Assembly: GCA_035553355.1 (NCBI GenBank) | Contig: DATMJW010000045.1 | Coordinates: 1 to 8,185 of the forward strand | Direction of reading: 5' to 3' | Length of the DNA: 8,185 nt | Source: Gaiellasilicea sp035553355 | GTDB taxonomy: Bacteria; Actinomycetota; Thermoleophilia; Gaiellales; Gaiellaceae | Shown: piece after piece, positions 1 to 6,352 of the stretch | How positions within the stretch are numbered: the first letter of the stretch is position 1 | How the letters are laid out: each line of letters opens with the position of its first letter | The notes under the pieces: model-generated | Told to the model about the DNA's origin: nothing | The model's input: the letters and a program-made list of their open reading frames with translations, nothing else | Databases searched by the model: none | Made by a program: the position numbers and the translations under genes

Positions 1-823
1 CTTGTACGCCGCGGCGTGGAAGCACGTGCCGCTGATCGAGTCGAACCCGATCGAGGCGGTGCGCAACAACACGCTGGCGACGCGCACGATGGCGGAGATC
101 GCGGTCGAGTACGGCGTCGAGCGCTTCGTCCTGATCTCGACGGACAAGGCCGTCAAGGCGAAGACGGTGATGGGGCAGTCGAAGGCGGTGTGCGAGTGGA
201 TCGTGGAGGCGTTCGGCGCCCGCACCGACGTCCGCACCCGCTTCGTCGCCGTCCGCTTCGGCAACGTCCTCGGCTCGTCCGGCTCCGTGATCCCGACCTT
301 CCGGAAGCAGATCGCGAAGGGCGGCCCGGTCACGGTGACGCATCCGGACATGACGCGGTACTTCATGACGATCCCCGAGGCGGTGCAGCTCGTCGTGCAG
401 GCGGGCGCGATCGGCGGGGCCGGGCAGGTGTTCGTGCTCGACATGGGCGAGCCCGTGCGCATCCTCGACCTCGCCCACCAGATGATCCGGCTGTCCGGGA
501 AGGAGCCGGAGCGCGACATCGCGATCGAGATCGTCGGCGCGCGCCCCGGCGAGAAGCTGCACGAGGAGCTGTGGACGGAGGACGAGCAGGTCGCGCCGAG
601 CGAGCACCCGGCGATCCTGCGCGTCTCACGCCACGGGATCGACGAGGGGTGGCTCGACGCGGAGCTCCGGGAGCTCGAGCGGCTCGTCGCCGAGGGCGAC
701 ACGCTCGGCCTCGTCGGCCGGCTGGCGGCGATGGTGCGCGAGCCGAAGCGGCGGAACGGCGCGCAGGCGGCGCCGGCCGCGGGGGCCGCCGAGGCGGCCC
801 CCGCAACCGAGTCCGTCGGCTAG
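1..823 (+). CDS. Nucleotide-sugar 4,6-dehydratase/epimerase, CapD/FlaA1/PglF type (5' truncated)
   Basis: This is the C-terminal 273 residues of an extended short-chain dehydrogenase/reductase that acts on UDP-sugars (typically UDP-GlcNAc 4,6-dehydration) in surface-glycan synthesis. The reading frame enters at base 2 with no start, so the gene begins left of the window. The AAAWKHVPL segment (fragment residues 3-11) matches the conserved AAAxKHVPL of the family. The catalytic-type loop is ISTDKAV (45-51); in this family Thr-Asp-Lys stands where classical SDRs have Tyr. It is followed by VMGQSK (56-61), RFGNVLGSSGSVIP (85-98), TRYFMTIPEA (118-127) and GARPGEKLHEEL (179-190), all family hallmarks. 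The N-terminal membrane region and dinucleotide-binding GxxGxxG, expected in full-length members, would lie outside the window. The tail from about residue 250 is low-complexity Ala/Pro/Glu and is encoded by a perfect palindrome. The gene converges on phoX with its stop overlapping. The family is clear; the exact substrate is not. Confidence 0.93.
   Translation, partial: LYAAAWKHVPLIESNPIEAVRNNTLATRTMAEIAVEYGVERFVLISTDKAVKAKTVMGQSKAVCEWIVEAFGARTDVRTRFVAVRFGNVLGSSGSVIPTFRKQIAKGGPVTVTHPDMTRYFMTIPEAVQLVVQAGAIGGAGQVFVLDMGEPVRILDLAHQMIRLSGKEPERDIAIEIVGARPGEKLHEELWTEDEQVAPSEHPAILRVSRHGIDEGWLDAELRELERLVAEGDTLGLVGRLAAMVREPKRRNGAQAAPAAGAAEAAPATESVG
779..804. terminator. Candidate bidirectional terminator hairpin at the convergent gene junction
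   Basis: GCGGGGGCCGCC (779-790) is followed by GA and then its exact reverse complement GGCGGCCCCCGC (793-804). This can fold into an 11-bp, almost all-G/C stem with a CGAG tetraloop. It lies inside the last codons of the dehydratase gene (its Ala-rich tail) and 16 nt past the end of the opposing phoX stop, so it is placed to act on transcripts from both sides. Neither strand has a T-run after the stem, so it is not a textbook intrinsic terminator. U-tract-less hairpins have been proposed as terminators in actinobacteria. The palindrome is seen directly; the terminator role is inferred. Confidence 0.5.
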
Positions 824-2646
824 CGCCTCTTCGTGATCGCGACGAGCGAGGGCTTCGGCTTGGCCGGCGTCCCCGTCCCCGCGGTCCGGTTCCCGCTCGG
901 CCACCACGAGGTGAACGTCTGCGGGTTCTTCGGGTCGGCACCCGCCTTGTTCGGCGTCTCCTCGCCCGGGTGCTGGACGTTCAGGAAGAGCGTCTTCTGC
1001 CTCGGCACGAACGTCGGGCCGGTCAGCTCCGCCTCGACCGGGCCGTTCGCGAAGCGGAACGCCGTGCGGGCGTTCGGCCCCCGCAGCGGCACGTAGAACA
1101 GCGCGTTGTTCCCGTGGAACTCGAAGTTCCTGCCGGGGACGTTGAGCCGGGAGCTCGAGACGTCGGTCACGATCCACAGCTCGCGCTCCGACGAGAACGC
1201 CATGTTGTCAGGGTTGGCGAAACCGGTCTCCGGCCCGCCCTCGAGCAGGTCGACCCACTTGAAGGTCGCCCCGTCCGGGTCCTCCGTGTCCTCCTGGAGG
1301 AGCCGCACGACGCCGTAGGCGTCCTTGTCGGCCGGCCGGCCCTTCGCACTCGTGAGCGCGATGAGGACGCGCCGCGGCGCACCCGGCATGATCTCGCAGT
1401 CCTCGGCCCGCGGCACGCGGAACTCCGAGAGCTTGGCCTTCTCGGCGGGGACGATGTTCGTCTCGATCCACGGCGTCGTGAACGCGAGCGCCTCCGGATC
1501 GCGCATGTTCAGCGGCACCCACTTGCCGTGCCCGTTCTGGACGTTCGGGTCGTTCGCCTCCGGGAACCAGCGGGCGACGTAGAGCTGGCCCTCGGACAGG
1601 AGTTTCATCCCGTCCTCGCGAGACATGCCCTTGCGCCACTTCCGCGTCGAGACGAACTTGAAGAACATCCCGTCGGCGGCAGGTGCGTCGTCGCCGCTGT
1701 AGGCGACCACGCGGCCGTCCTTCGCGATCCTCAGCGCCACGTTCTCGTGGTGGATGCGACCCATCGCCGTGTGCTTCACGGCCTTCCCGGTGTAGGGGTC
1801 CACTTCGGTCACGTAGCCGTAGAACGGCCACCGGTCCTGCACGCGCTGGCCGTCGACGTTCGTCCCGGGCTCGCCGATGTAGTAGTTGACCTCTTCCGTC
1901 GTCGACCCGTTCCCCTTGATCCAGCCGAGCGCGAACGGCATGTTCCGGCGCAGGCCGTAGCTCTGGTAGTTCTCCTCGCAGGAGAGCACCGTCCCCCACG
2001 GCGTGTGGCAGCCGGAGCAGTTCGCGAGCGTCCCGAGCGACGTGTTCGACGACGGGACGAGGCTCGTGCCGGCGACCGGGCCGTCGTACGGGATCGGCGG
2101 CCCGTCGCCGTAGAAGCGGCGCGAGAAGCGCGACCCCTCGACGACGTTCCACTTCCCATTCGACGCGCGCTTGACGTGGACGATCGAGCCGCCCACCTCC
2201 TTCATCTCGCGCTCCATGATCGCGCGGTGCGTCGTGCGCGGGTTCCACGAGGCGTCCATCGAGCGCGTCCAGTCGCTCGTGAAGAAGGGGATCACGTACT
2301 CGTGGTTGATCCAGAGCAGCCCCTCATCCGACTTCCCCTCGAGCGGGTAGAAGGCGGAGTAGTCGCAGTTGTAGCCGAACCTCATCCCCGGGGCGAACTC
2401 GTCGCCCCACGCGATCACGACGTCCGCGCTGTAGCCGTCGGGCACCTCGAGGGCGTCGGCGGCGCTCGGTGCGATCGCACGGAAATGCGCGAAGTCGTTC
2501 TTGACGATGTGGTCGGCCGTCGCGCCGAGGGCGCGCCCGGTGGCGCTCCCCGCGACCCACGTGGCCGCACCGGCGGCCGCGATCGATTGGATCAGCCGCC
2601 GCCTCGACATCGACTCCGCGAACGCGGACTCGAAGATGTCCGTCAT
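820..2646 (-). CDS. phoX: PhoX-family (DUF839) phosphatase, Tat-exported
   Basis: A 608-residue protein of the PhoX/DUF839 family: extracytoplasmic phosphatases that release phosphate from organic phosphoesters and use an Fe-Ca cofactor. The N terminus carries a twin-arginine signal, SRRRLIQ (residues 14-20), then an Ala-rich hydrophobic stretch (about 21-36) and a likely cleavage region near residues 40-43, so the protein is exported folded. Family landmarks are GLLWINHEYV (about 109-118), TPWGTVLSCEEN (215-226), QHPGEETP near the C terminus and the terminal FTSWWPSG block. Cys210 lies where the family has the Cys that ligates iron. The usual Gly-Gly after it is replaced so that the loop reads CSGCH (210-214), a haem-c-like CxxCH motif. 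The ATG start at 2646 is supported by AGGAGG 6 nt upstream and by the signal peptide beginning just inside. The gene lies 59 bp downstream of the DUF354 gene, and its TAG overlaps the TAG of the convergent dehydratase gene. Substrate and phosphate control are not shown; I saw no clear PHO box in the short upstream gap. Confidence 0.92.
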   Translation of the reverse strand: MTDIFESAFAESMSRRRLIQSIAAAGAATWVAGSATGRALGATADHIVKNDFAHFRAIAPSAADALEVPDGYSADVVIAWGDEFAPGMRFGYNCDYSAFYPLEGKSDEGLLWINHEYVIPFFTSDWTRSMDASWNPRTTHRAIMEREMKEVGGSIVHVKRASNGKWNVVEGSRFSRRFYGDGPPIPYDGPVAGTSLVPSSNTSLGTLANCSGCHTPWGTVLSCEENYQSYGLRRNMPFALGWIKGNGSTTEEVNYYIGEPGTNVDGQRVQDRWPFYGYVTEVDPYTGKAVKHTAMGRIHHENVALRIAKDGRVVAYSGDDAPAADGMFFKFVSTRKWRKGMSREDGMKLLSEGQLYVARWFPEANDPNVQNGHGKWVPLNMRDPEALAFTTPWIETNIVPAEKAKLSEFRVPRAEDCEIMPGAPRRVLIALTSAKGRPADKDAYGVVRLLQEDTEDPDGATFKWVDLLEGGPETGFANPDNMAFSSERELWIVTDVSSSRLNVPGRNFEFHGNNALFYVPLRGPNARTAFRFANGPVEAELTGPTFVPRQKTLFLNVQHPGEETPNKAGADPKNPQTFTSWWPSGNRTAGTGTPAKPKPSLVAITKRR

Positions 2647-2652
2647 GTCTCC

Positions 2653-2658
2653 CCTCCT
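2653..2658 (-). promoter_or_regulatory. Ribosome binding site of phoX
   Basis: On the minus strand AGGAGG lies 6 nt before the ATG at 2646, within a longer purine run. It is the strongest Shine-Dalgarno match I found in the window and fixes the phoX start. The other minus-strand genes have weak or no such site, which suggests phoX is initiated independently rather than by translational coupling. Confidence 0.75.
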
Positions 2659-2674
2659 CGGGTGTGGGAGGGCG

Positions 2675-2680
2675 ATTATG
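2675..2680 (-). promoter_or_regulatory. Possible -10 element for phoX
   Basis: The 59-bp gap between the DUF354 stop and the phoX start contains CATAAT on the minus strand, 5 of 6 matches to TATAAT and an AT patch that stands out in this G+C-rich DNA. It would place transcription start near 2668 and give a leader of about 20 nt including the ribosome site. No convincing -35 (TTGACA) lies 16-18 bp upstream; that stretch is CG-alternating. The same bases also sit in the loop of a weak 5-bp hairpin (2668-2686), so the call is tentative. Confidence 0.25.
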
Positions 2681-2705
2681 CCCCTCTGGAGGGACGCGCG
2701 CGGCG

Positions 2706-3719
2706 CTACCCGTCGCGCGCCGCGAGGAGCAGGTCGAGCAGCTCCTGCGGGTCGCGCCGAACGCGCACGTGGCCGCTGCGCTCGCGCTTGTGGAGCGCGA
2801 GCGCGCGCGGGTCCGTCAGCGGGACGAGACGGCCGTCGCGGATCAGGGCCTCGTCGACCCCGCCGAGGCGTCCGCCGAACGTCGTGTAGACGGGGACGCC
2901 GAGCGCCACCGCCTCACGGTTCATCGTCCCACCGGCCGAGACGACGAGGTCGGCCTGCGCGATCAGGCTCTGCGCGTCGACGGCCGCCGGCGGCACGATC
3001 ACCGACGGGAGCGCGAGCCCGCTCACGAACGCCCGCTGCTCCTCCGTCCGCGGGATCACGACGGCGTGCACCGCCGGGTTCTCGCCCAGGTACTCGAGCG
3101 TCTGCGGGAAGAGCGGGTTCGAGTGGCGGTGGTAGAGCGAGACGTCCGGCGGCGGCCGCAGCACGACCACGATCCGCTCGGTGTCGACGGCGAGGCGCTC
3201 GAGCACCGCCGGGTCGGGCTCGAAGTCGGCGAGGTAGTACTCCTCCTTCAGGCCGGGGTACTGGAGGAGCTTCGGCGGCCGCGCGCCGTAGGCGGCGAGG
3301 CGCTCCGCGGGAATCGCCTGCGGGACGACGACCTTCGTCGCGCTGCGGCACCCGAGCTGGTGCTGAAGCGTCGCCCACTCGTAGTCGAAGGTCGTCGAGC
3401 TGGGGATGCCGAGGCGCCGCGCGGTGATCGTCAGCTCGTGCGAGCCGTGGGCGAGCGCGACGTCGAAGTCGCGCCCGCGCGCCCACGCGTGCAGCGCGTA
3501 CAGACGCCCGGCCAGCGAGCGCGCCTTGCCGAGCGCGGAGCGGCCGCCGTGGTGCCCGATCACGACGGACTCGAGCCCGTGGAGGCGCAGGAGCTGCTGT
3601 GTCTGCGCGTACTCGCGCGACGTGATCTCGACCTGGTGCCCCTGCCCGCGGAGGAGGGCGATCAGCGGCCGGAACACGAGCACGTGCGCGCTCGCGGTCA
3701 TGTCGATCCAGACGCGCAC
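2706..3719 (-). CDS. DUF354 family protein, glycosyltransferase/epimerase-like
   Basis: A 337-residue protein that matches DUF354 over its whole length. This family is found in archaea and bacteria, often beside polysaccharide genes, and is thought to share the GT-B-like two-domain fold of UDP-GlcNAc 2-epimerase and MurG; its reaction is not established. The N-terminal MRVWIDMTASAHVL is the family signature (compare xxIWIDxxxPxHV), followed by a first Rossmann-like half with GHHGGR (about 55-60). In the second half, SAGGTMNREAVALGVPVYTT resembles the glycine-rich, Glu-containing nucleotide-sugar loop of GT-B enzymes. No signal peptide or transmembrane segment is visible, so it is likely cytoplasmic. 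The start is GTG at 3719, sharing one base with the upstream asnB stop (TAGTG on the minus strand), which points to coupled translation. A role in building or modifying the glycan of this cluster is inferred from neighbours only. Confidence 0.85.
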   Translation of the reverse strand: MRVWIDMTASAHVLVFRPLIALLRGQGHQVEITSREYAQTQQLLRLHGLESVVIGHHGGRSALGKARSLAGRLYALHAWARGRDFDVALAHGSHELTITARRLGIPSSTTFDYEWATLQHQLGCRSATKVVVPQAIPAERLAAYGARPPKLLQYPGLKEEYYLADFEPDPAVLERLAVDTERIVVVLRPPPDVSLYHRHSNPLFPQTLEYLGENPAVHAVVIPRTEEQRAFVSGLALPSVIVPPAAVDAQSLIAQADLVVSAGGTMNREAVALGVPVYTTFGGRLGGVDEALIRDGRLVPLTDPRALALHKRERSGHVRVRRDPQELLDLLLAARDG

Positions 3720-5605
3720 TACGCCACCGCCCCCGCGAGCCGCGGCTCTCGCAGCGCGCCCGGCGTCCGCGCCACGTGCCGCTCGTGCCAGAGCGTGAAC
3801 GCGAGCAGGCCCCAGAGCTGGCGGCTGAGGTCGGCGCGGCCGGCGACGTGGTCGTCGAGCACGCGGTGGACCGCCTCGGGCCGGAAGTACCCCTGCCGGC
3901 GAAGCGTCTCGGTGGCGAGCACGTCACGCGCGAACGGCTCGAGCTCGCCGCGCAGCCACGCCGCGGCCGGGATCGAGAAGCCGCGCTTGCGGCCGCCGAC
4001 GATCTCGGGCGGGAGCAGCGGCTCGGCGGCCTTGCGCAGCAGCACCTTCTTGCGGCCGCCGCGCACCTTCATGCGCGTCGGGAGCGCGCCCGCGAGCTCG
4101 TCGACGACCGGGTCGAGGAACGGCACCCGCGCCTCGAGCGAATGTGCCATCGACGCCCGGTCGGTCTTCACGAGCAGGTCGTCGACGAGGTACGTGCGCG
4201 CGTCGACGTCCTGCAGGCGGGCGAGCAGCTCCGCACCCGCCGTCTCGGCGAAGCGCTCGCGCAGGAGGTCGACGGGATCCCACGTGTGGCGGCGGCCGGT
4301 CAGCTCGGCGCGCACCTCGGGGTCGAAGATCTCCTTCCACCCGTGGTGGCGCTCGAGCGGCGGCAGGTGGGCGGCGCCAACGAACCGCTTCGCCTTGTAG
4401 TCGAAGCTCGCGCGCGCCGTCGAGACCGGCAGCCGCTCGACGAGCGGCCGCGCGAGCCGCGCGAGGCGGCCGGCCCGCAGCGCGAGGAGGTCGGCCTGGT
4501 AGGTGTAGTAGCCGCCGAAGAGCTCGTCGCCGCCCTCGCCCGAGAGCGCGACCTTCACGTCCTCCGCCGCGAGCTGCGCGACGAGGTACGTCGGCAGCGC
4601 CGACGAGTCCGCGAAGGGCTCATCGAACGCGTCGGCGAGGGCCGGGAGGAGGAGCGCCGCGTCGGGGCGGAGCACGAGCTCGCGGTGCCGTGTCCCGTAC
4701 CGCTCCGCGACACGGCGCGCGTCCGCGCGCTCGTCGAAGGAGCCCTCCTCGAAGCCGATCGAGAACGTGCGCACCGGCTCGGCCGTCTCCTGCGCCGCGA
4801 ACGCGGCGAGGAGCGACGAGTCGACGCCGCCCGAGAGCAGGACGCCGACCGGGACGTCGGCGACGAGGTGGGCGCGCACCGAGTCGCGCAGGCGGTCGCG
4901 CAGCTCCGCCGCGAGCTCTTCCTCGCCCTCCCGGCGCACGTCGCCGGACGCGACCGGCGCCGGCCGCGCGTACCTCTCCTCGCGCGTCGTCCCCGCCTCC
5001 CACACGAGCACGTGCCCGGGCAGCAGCTTCCGCGTGCCGGCGAAGATCGAGAGCGGGCCCGGGACGGAGTTGAACGCGAGGAACGCCTCGAGCGCGTCGA
5101 GGTCGACGTCGCCGCGCGGGAGCGCGCGCAGCTCCGACGCGAACTCGAGCCCGCCGTCCCGCTTGCGCACGTAGAGCGGCTTGATCCCGTAGCGGTCGCG
5201 CGCGAGCAGGAGCCGTCGTCGCCGTGCGTCCCACACCGCCAGCGCGAACATCCCCCGCAGCCGCTCCGGGAACCGGTCTCCCCACTCCTCGTAGGCGTGC
5301 GCGAGCACCTCGGTGTCGCCGTGCGTGCGGAAGCGGTGGCCCGCGCGTTCGAGCTCGGCCCGCAGCTCGCGGTAGTTGTAGATCTCGCCGTTCTGGACGA
5401 CGGTGACGGTGCCGTCCTCGTTCGCGAGCGGCTGGTCGCCCGTCGCGAGGTCGATGATCGAGAGCCGCCGCGCGGCGAGCCCGACGGGGCCGTCGACGTG
5501 GGTTCCCGCCGAGTCCGGCCCTCGGTGGACGAGCGTGCCGCTCATGGCTTCGAGGCGCGCGCGGTCGGCTCCTGCCGTCGCCGCGATCCCGCAGATCCCG
5601 CACAT
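3719..5605 (-). CDS. asnB: Glutamine-dependent amidotransferase, asparagine synthetase B type
   Basis: A complete 628-residue class II glutamine amidotransferase fused to an ATP-dependent synthetase domain. Cys2 of MCGICGI is the nucleophile freed by Met removal, which fixes the start at 5605. HRGPD (27-31), RRLSIIDL and NGEIYNYREL complete the glutaminase half (about 1-210), which ends after ARDRYGIKPLYV. The synthetase half has the ATP pyrophosphatase loop SGGVDSS (258-264), SGEGGDELFGGY (355-366) and SLEARVPFLD. Family chemistry: ammonia from glutamine is channelled to a carboxylate activated as an acyl-adenylate, giving asparagine from aspartate. Paralogues in surface-glycan clusters amidate sugars, and actinobacterial LtsA amidates wall diaminopimelate. 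Its place between a sugar transferase (10-bp gap) and a DUF354 gene (1-nt overlap) favours a glycan or envelope substrate, but free asparagine synthesis cannot be excluded. No Shine-Dalgarno is visible before the start. No catalytic motif is missing. Confidence 0.92.
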   Translation of the reverse strand: MCGICGIAATAGADRARLEAMSGTLVHRGPDSAGTHVDGPVGLAARRLSIIDLATGDQPLANEDGTVTVVQNGEIYNYRELRAELERAGHRFRTHGDTEVLAHAYEEWGDRFPERLRGMFALAVWDARRRRLLLARDRYGIKPLYVRKRDGGLEFASELRALPRGDVDLDALEAFLAFNSVPGPLSIFAGTRKLLPGHVLVWEAGTTREERYARPAPVASGDVRREGEEELAAELRDRLRDSVRAHLVADVPVGVLLSGGVDSSLLAAFAAQETAEPVRTFSIGFEEGSFDERADARRVAERYGTRHRELVLRPDAALLLPALADAFDEPFADSSALPTYLVAQLAAEDVKVALSGEGGDELFGGYYTYQADLLALRAGRLARLARPLVERLPVSTARASFDYKAKRFVGAAHLPPLERHHGWKEIFDPEVRAELTGRRHTWDPVDLLRERFAETAGAELLARLQDVDARTYLVDDLLVKTDRASMAHSLEARVPFLDPVVDELAGALPTRMKVRGGRKKVLLRKAAEPLLPPEIVGGRKRGFSIPAAAWLRGELEPFARDVLATETLRRQGYFRPEAVHRVLDDHVAGRADLSRQLWGLLAFTLWHERHVARTPGALREPRLAGAVA

Positions 5606-5615
5606 CCGCGGCAGT

Positions 5616-6296
5616 CTAGGGGCGGCCGGAGTCGCCGCCGCGGGCGAGCGCCGCCGCCGACTGCCGGAGCACGCGCCACGCCGTCGCGACGACGATGCGC
5701 AGGTAGAGGCCGACGGAGCGGTCGGCGATCCACTCGAGGTCGTGCGCGAGCTTCTCCCGCCACGACGGCTCGCGTCCCATCCGCGTCTGCGCGAACCCCG
5801 TCAGCCCGGGGCGGACGACGAGCCGCTGCCAGTACGCGGGGATCTCCTCGCAGAGCTCCTCGAAGAACCGCGGCCGGATGGGGCGCGGCCCGACGATCGA
5901 CATGTCGCCGCGAAGGACGTTCCAGAGCTGCGGCACCTCGTCGAGCTGCGACGCGCGCAGGAGCTTCCCGAGCTCCGTCACCTCGCCCGGCGTGCGCTTG
6001 TCGAGCTCGGCACCGTACCACTGGCCGAGCCGCGCCTCGGCGCCCGGCTTCAGCGTCCTGAACTTGCGCATCGTGAAGATGCGGCCGTAGCGGCCGACCC
6101 GCTCGCCGCGGTAGAGGATCGGCGGCCCCGAGGTGACGCGGATCGCGATCGCGATCCCGACGGCGACAGGCGCGAGGAGCACGAGCGAGGTCGCCGCGAT
6201 CGCGACGTCGAGGCTGCGCAGCGTGCGGTCGATCTCGGGCCGTTCGAGTCCCTGCAGCGCGAGCTCGGAGTAGCGCTGCGCGAGCGTCGGCTCCAT
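5616..6296 (-). CDS. Bacterial sugar transferase (short-form undecaprenyl-phosphate phosphoglycosyltransferase)
   Basis: A 226-residue member of the bacterial sugar transferase family (PglC/ExoY/WcaJ C-terminal domain). These proteins move a phospho-sugar from a UDP-sugar onto undecaprenyl phosphate, the first membrane step of glycan assembly. A hydrophobic segment (about 30-52) matches the N-terminal re-entrant membrane helix. GERVGRYGRIFTMRKFRTL (64-82), the Asp-Glu catalytic pair in QLDEVPQLWNV (D119-E120), GDMSIVGPRP (130-139) and RPGLTGFAQTRMG follow in the usual order. It lacks the four-helix N-terminal extension of WcaJ/WbaP, so it is the short monotopic form. The open frame runs upstream to 6872, but that extension is antisense to the lysR gene and unlike the family. 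I chose the ATG at 6296; another in-frame ATG at 6344 would add 16 residues, and neither has a good ribosome site. It heads the minus-strand block, 10 bp before asnB, and diverges from lysR. Sugar specificity is unknown. Confidence 0.92.
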   Translation of the reverse strand: MEPTLAQRYSELALQGLERPEIDRTLRSLDVAIAATSLVLLAPVAVGIAIAIRVTSGPPILYRGERVGRYGRIFTMRKFRTLKPGAEARLGQWYGAELDKRTPGEVTELGKLLRASQLDEVPQLWNVLRGDMSIVGPRPIRPRFFEELCEEIPAYWQRLVVRPGLTGFAQTRMGREPSWREKLAHDLEWIADRSVGLYLRIVVATAWRVLRQSAAALARGGDSGRP

Positions 6297-6337
6297 GCGC
6301 GGCAGCTTGCCACAGACGGTGTCGAGGCTCCGCAGCG

Positions 6338-6352
6338 ATAACATCTGCTTAT
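6338..6352. promoter_or_regulatory. Candidate LysR-type operator overlapping the lysR start codon
   Basis: ATAA (6338-6341), 7 nt, TTAT (6349-6352) is a perfect 4-bp-arm palindrome containing the T-N11-A core (T6339, A6351) typical of LysR-type binding sites. It overlaps the ATG at 6351 and is a marked AT-rich patch in the 54-bp divergent gap. GATAAC (6337-6342) could serve as a -10 element for lysR, giving a leaderless message starting near the ATG, which would fit the lack of a Shine-Dalgarno. On the other strand TGTTAT (6343-6338) could be a -10 for the sugar transferase. No clear -35 is seen either way. The pattern is visible; binding is inferred, and such short boxes can occur by chance. 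Confidence 0.4.

Noticed and set aside
2668..2686. Possible terminator hairpin between the DUF354 gene and phoX.
   Set aside because: Only a 5-bp stem (GAGGG/CCCTC) with a 9-nt loop and no U-tract; similar pairings are common in DNA of this composition.
16..2889. A 957-residue open frame on the + strand crossing the dehydratase, phoX and DUF354 genes.
   Set aside because: Its translation is Arg/Ala/Gly/Asp-rich with no recognisable domain. It is the expected lack of stops in a shadow frame of very G+C-rich DNA, while the other frames carry clear conserved proteins.
2664..6061. Long + strand open frames (2664-4400 and 3776-6061) antisense to DUF354, asnB and the sugar transferase.
   Set aside because: The low-complexity, charged translations are mirror images of the real genes' codon pattern. 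No start context or family motif is seen.
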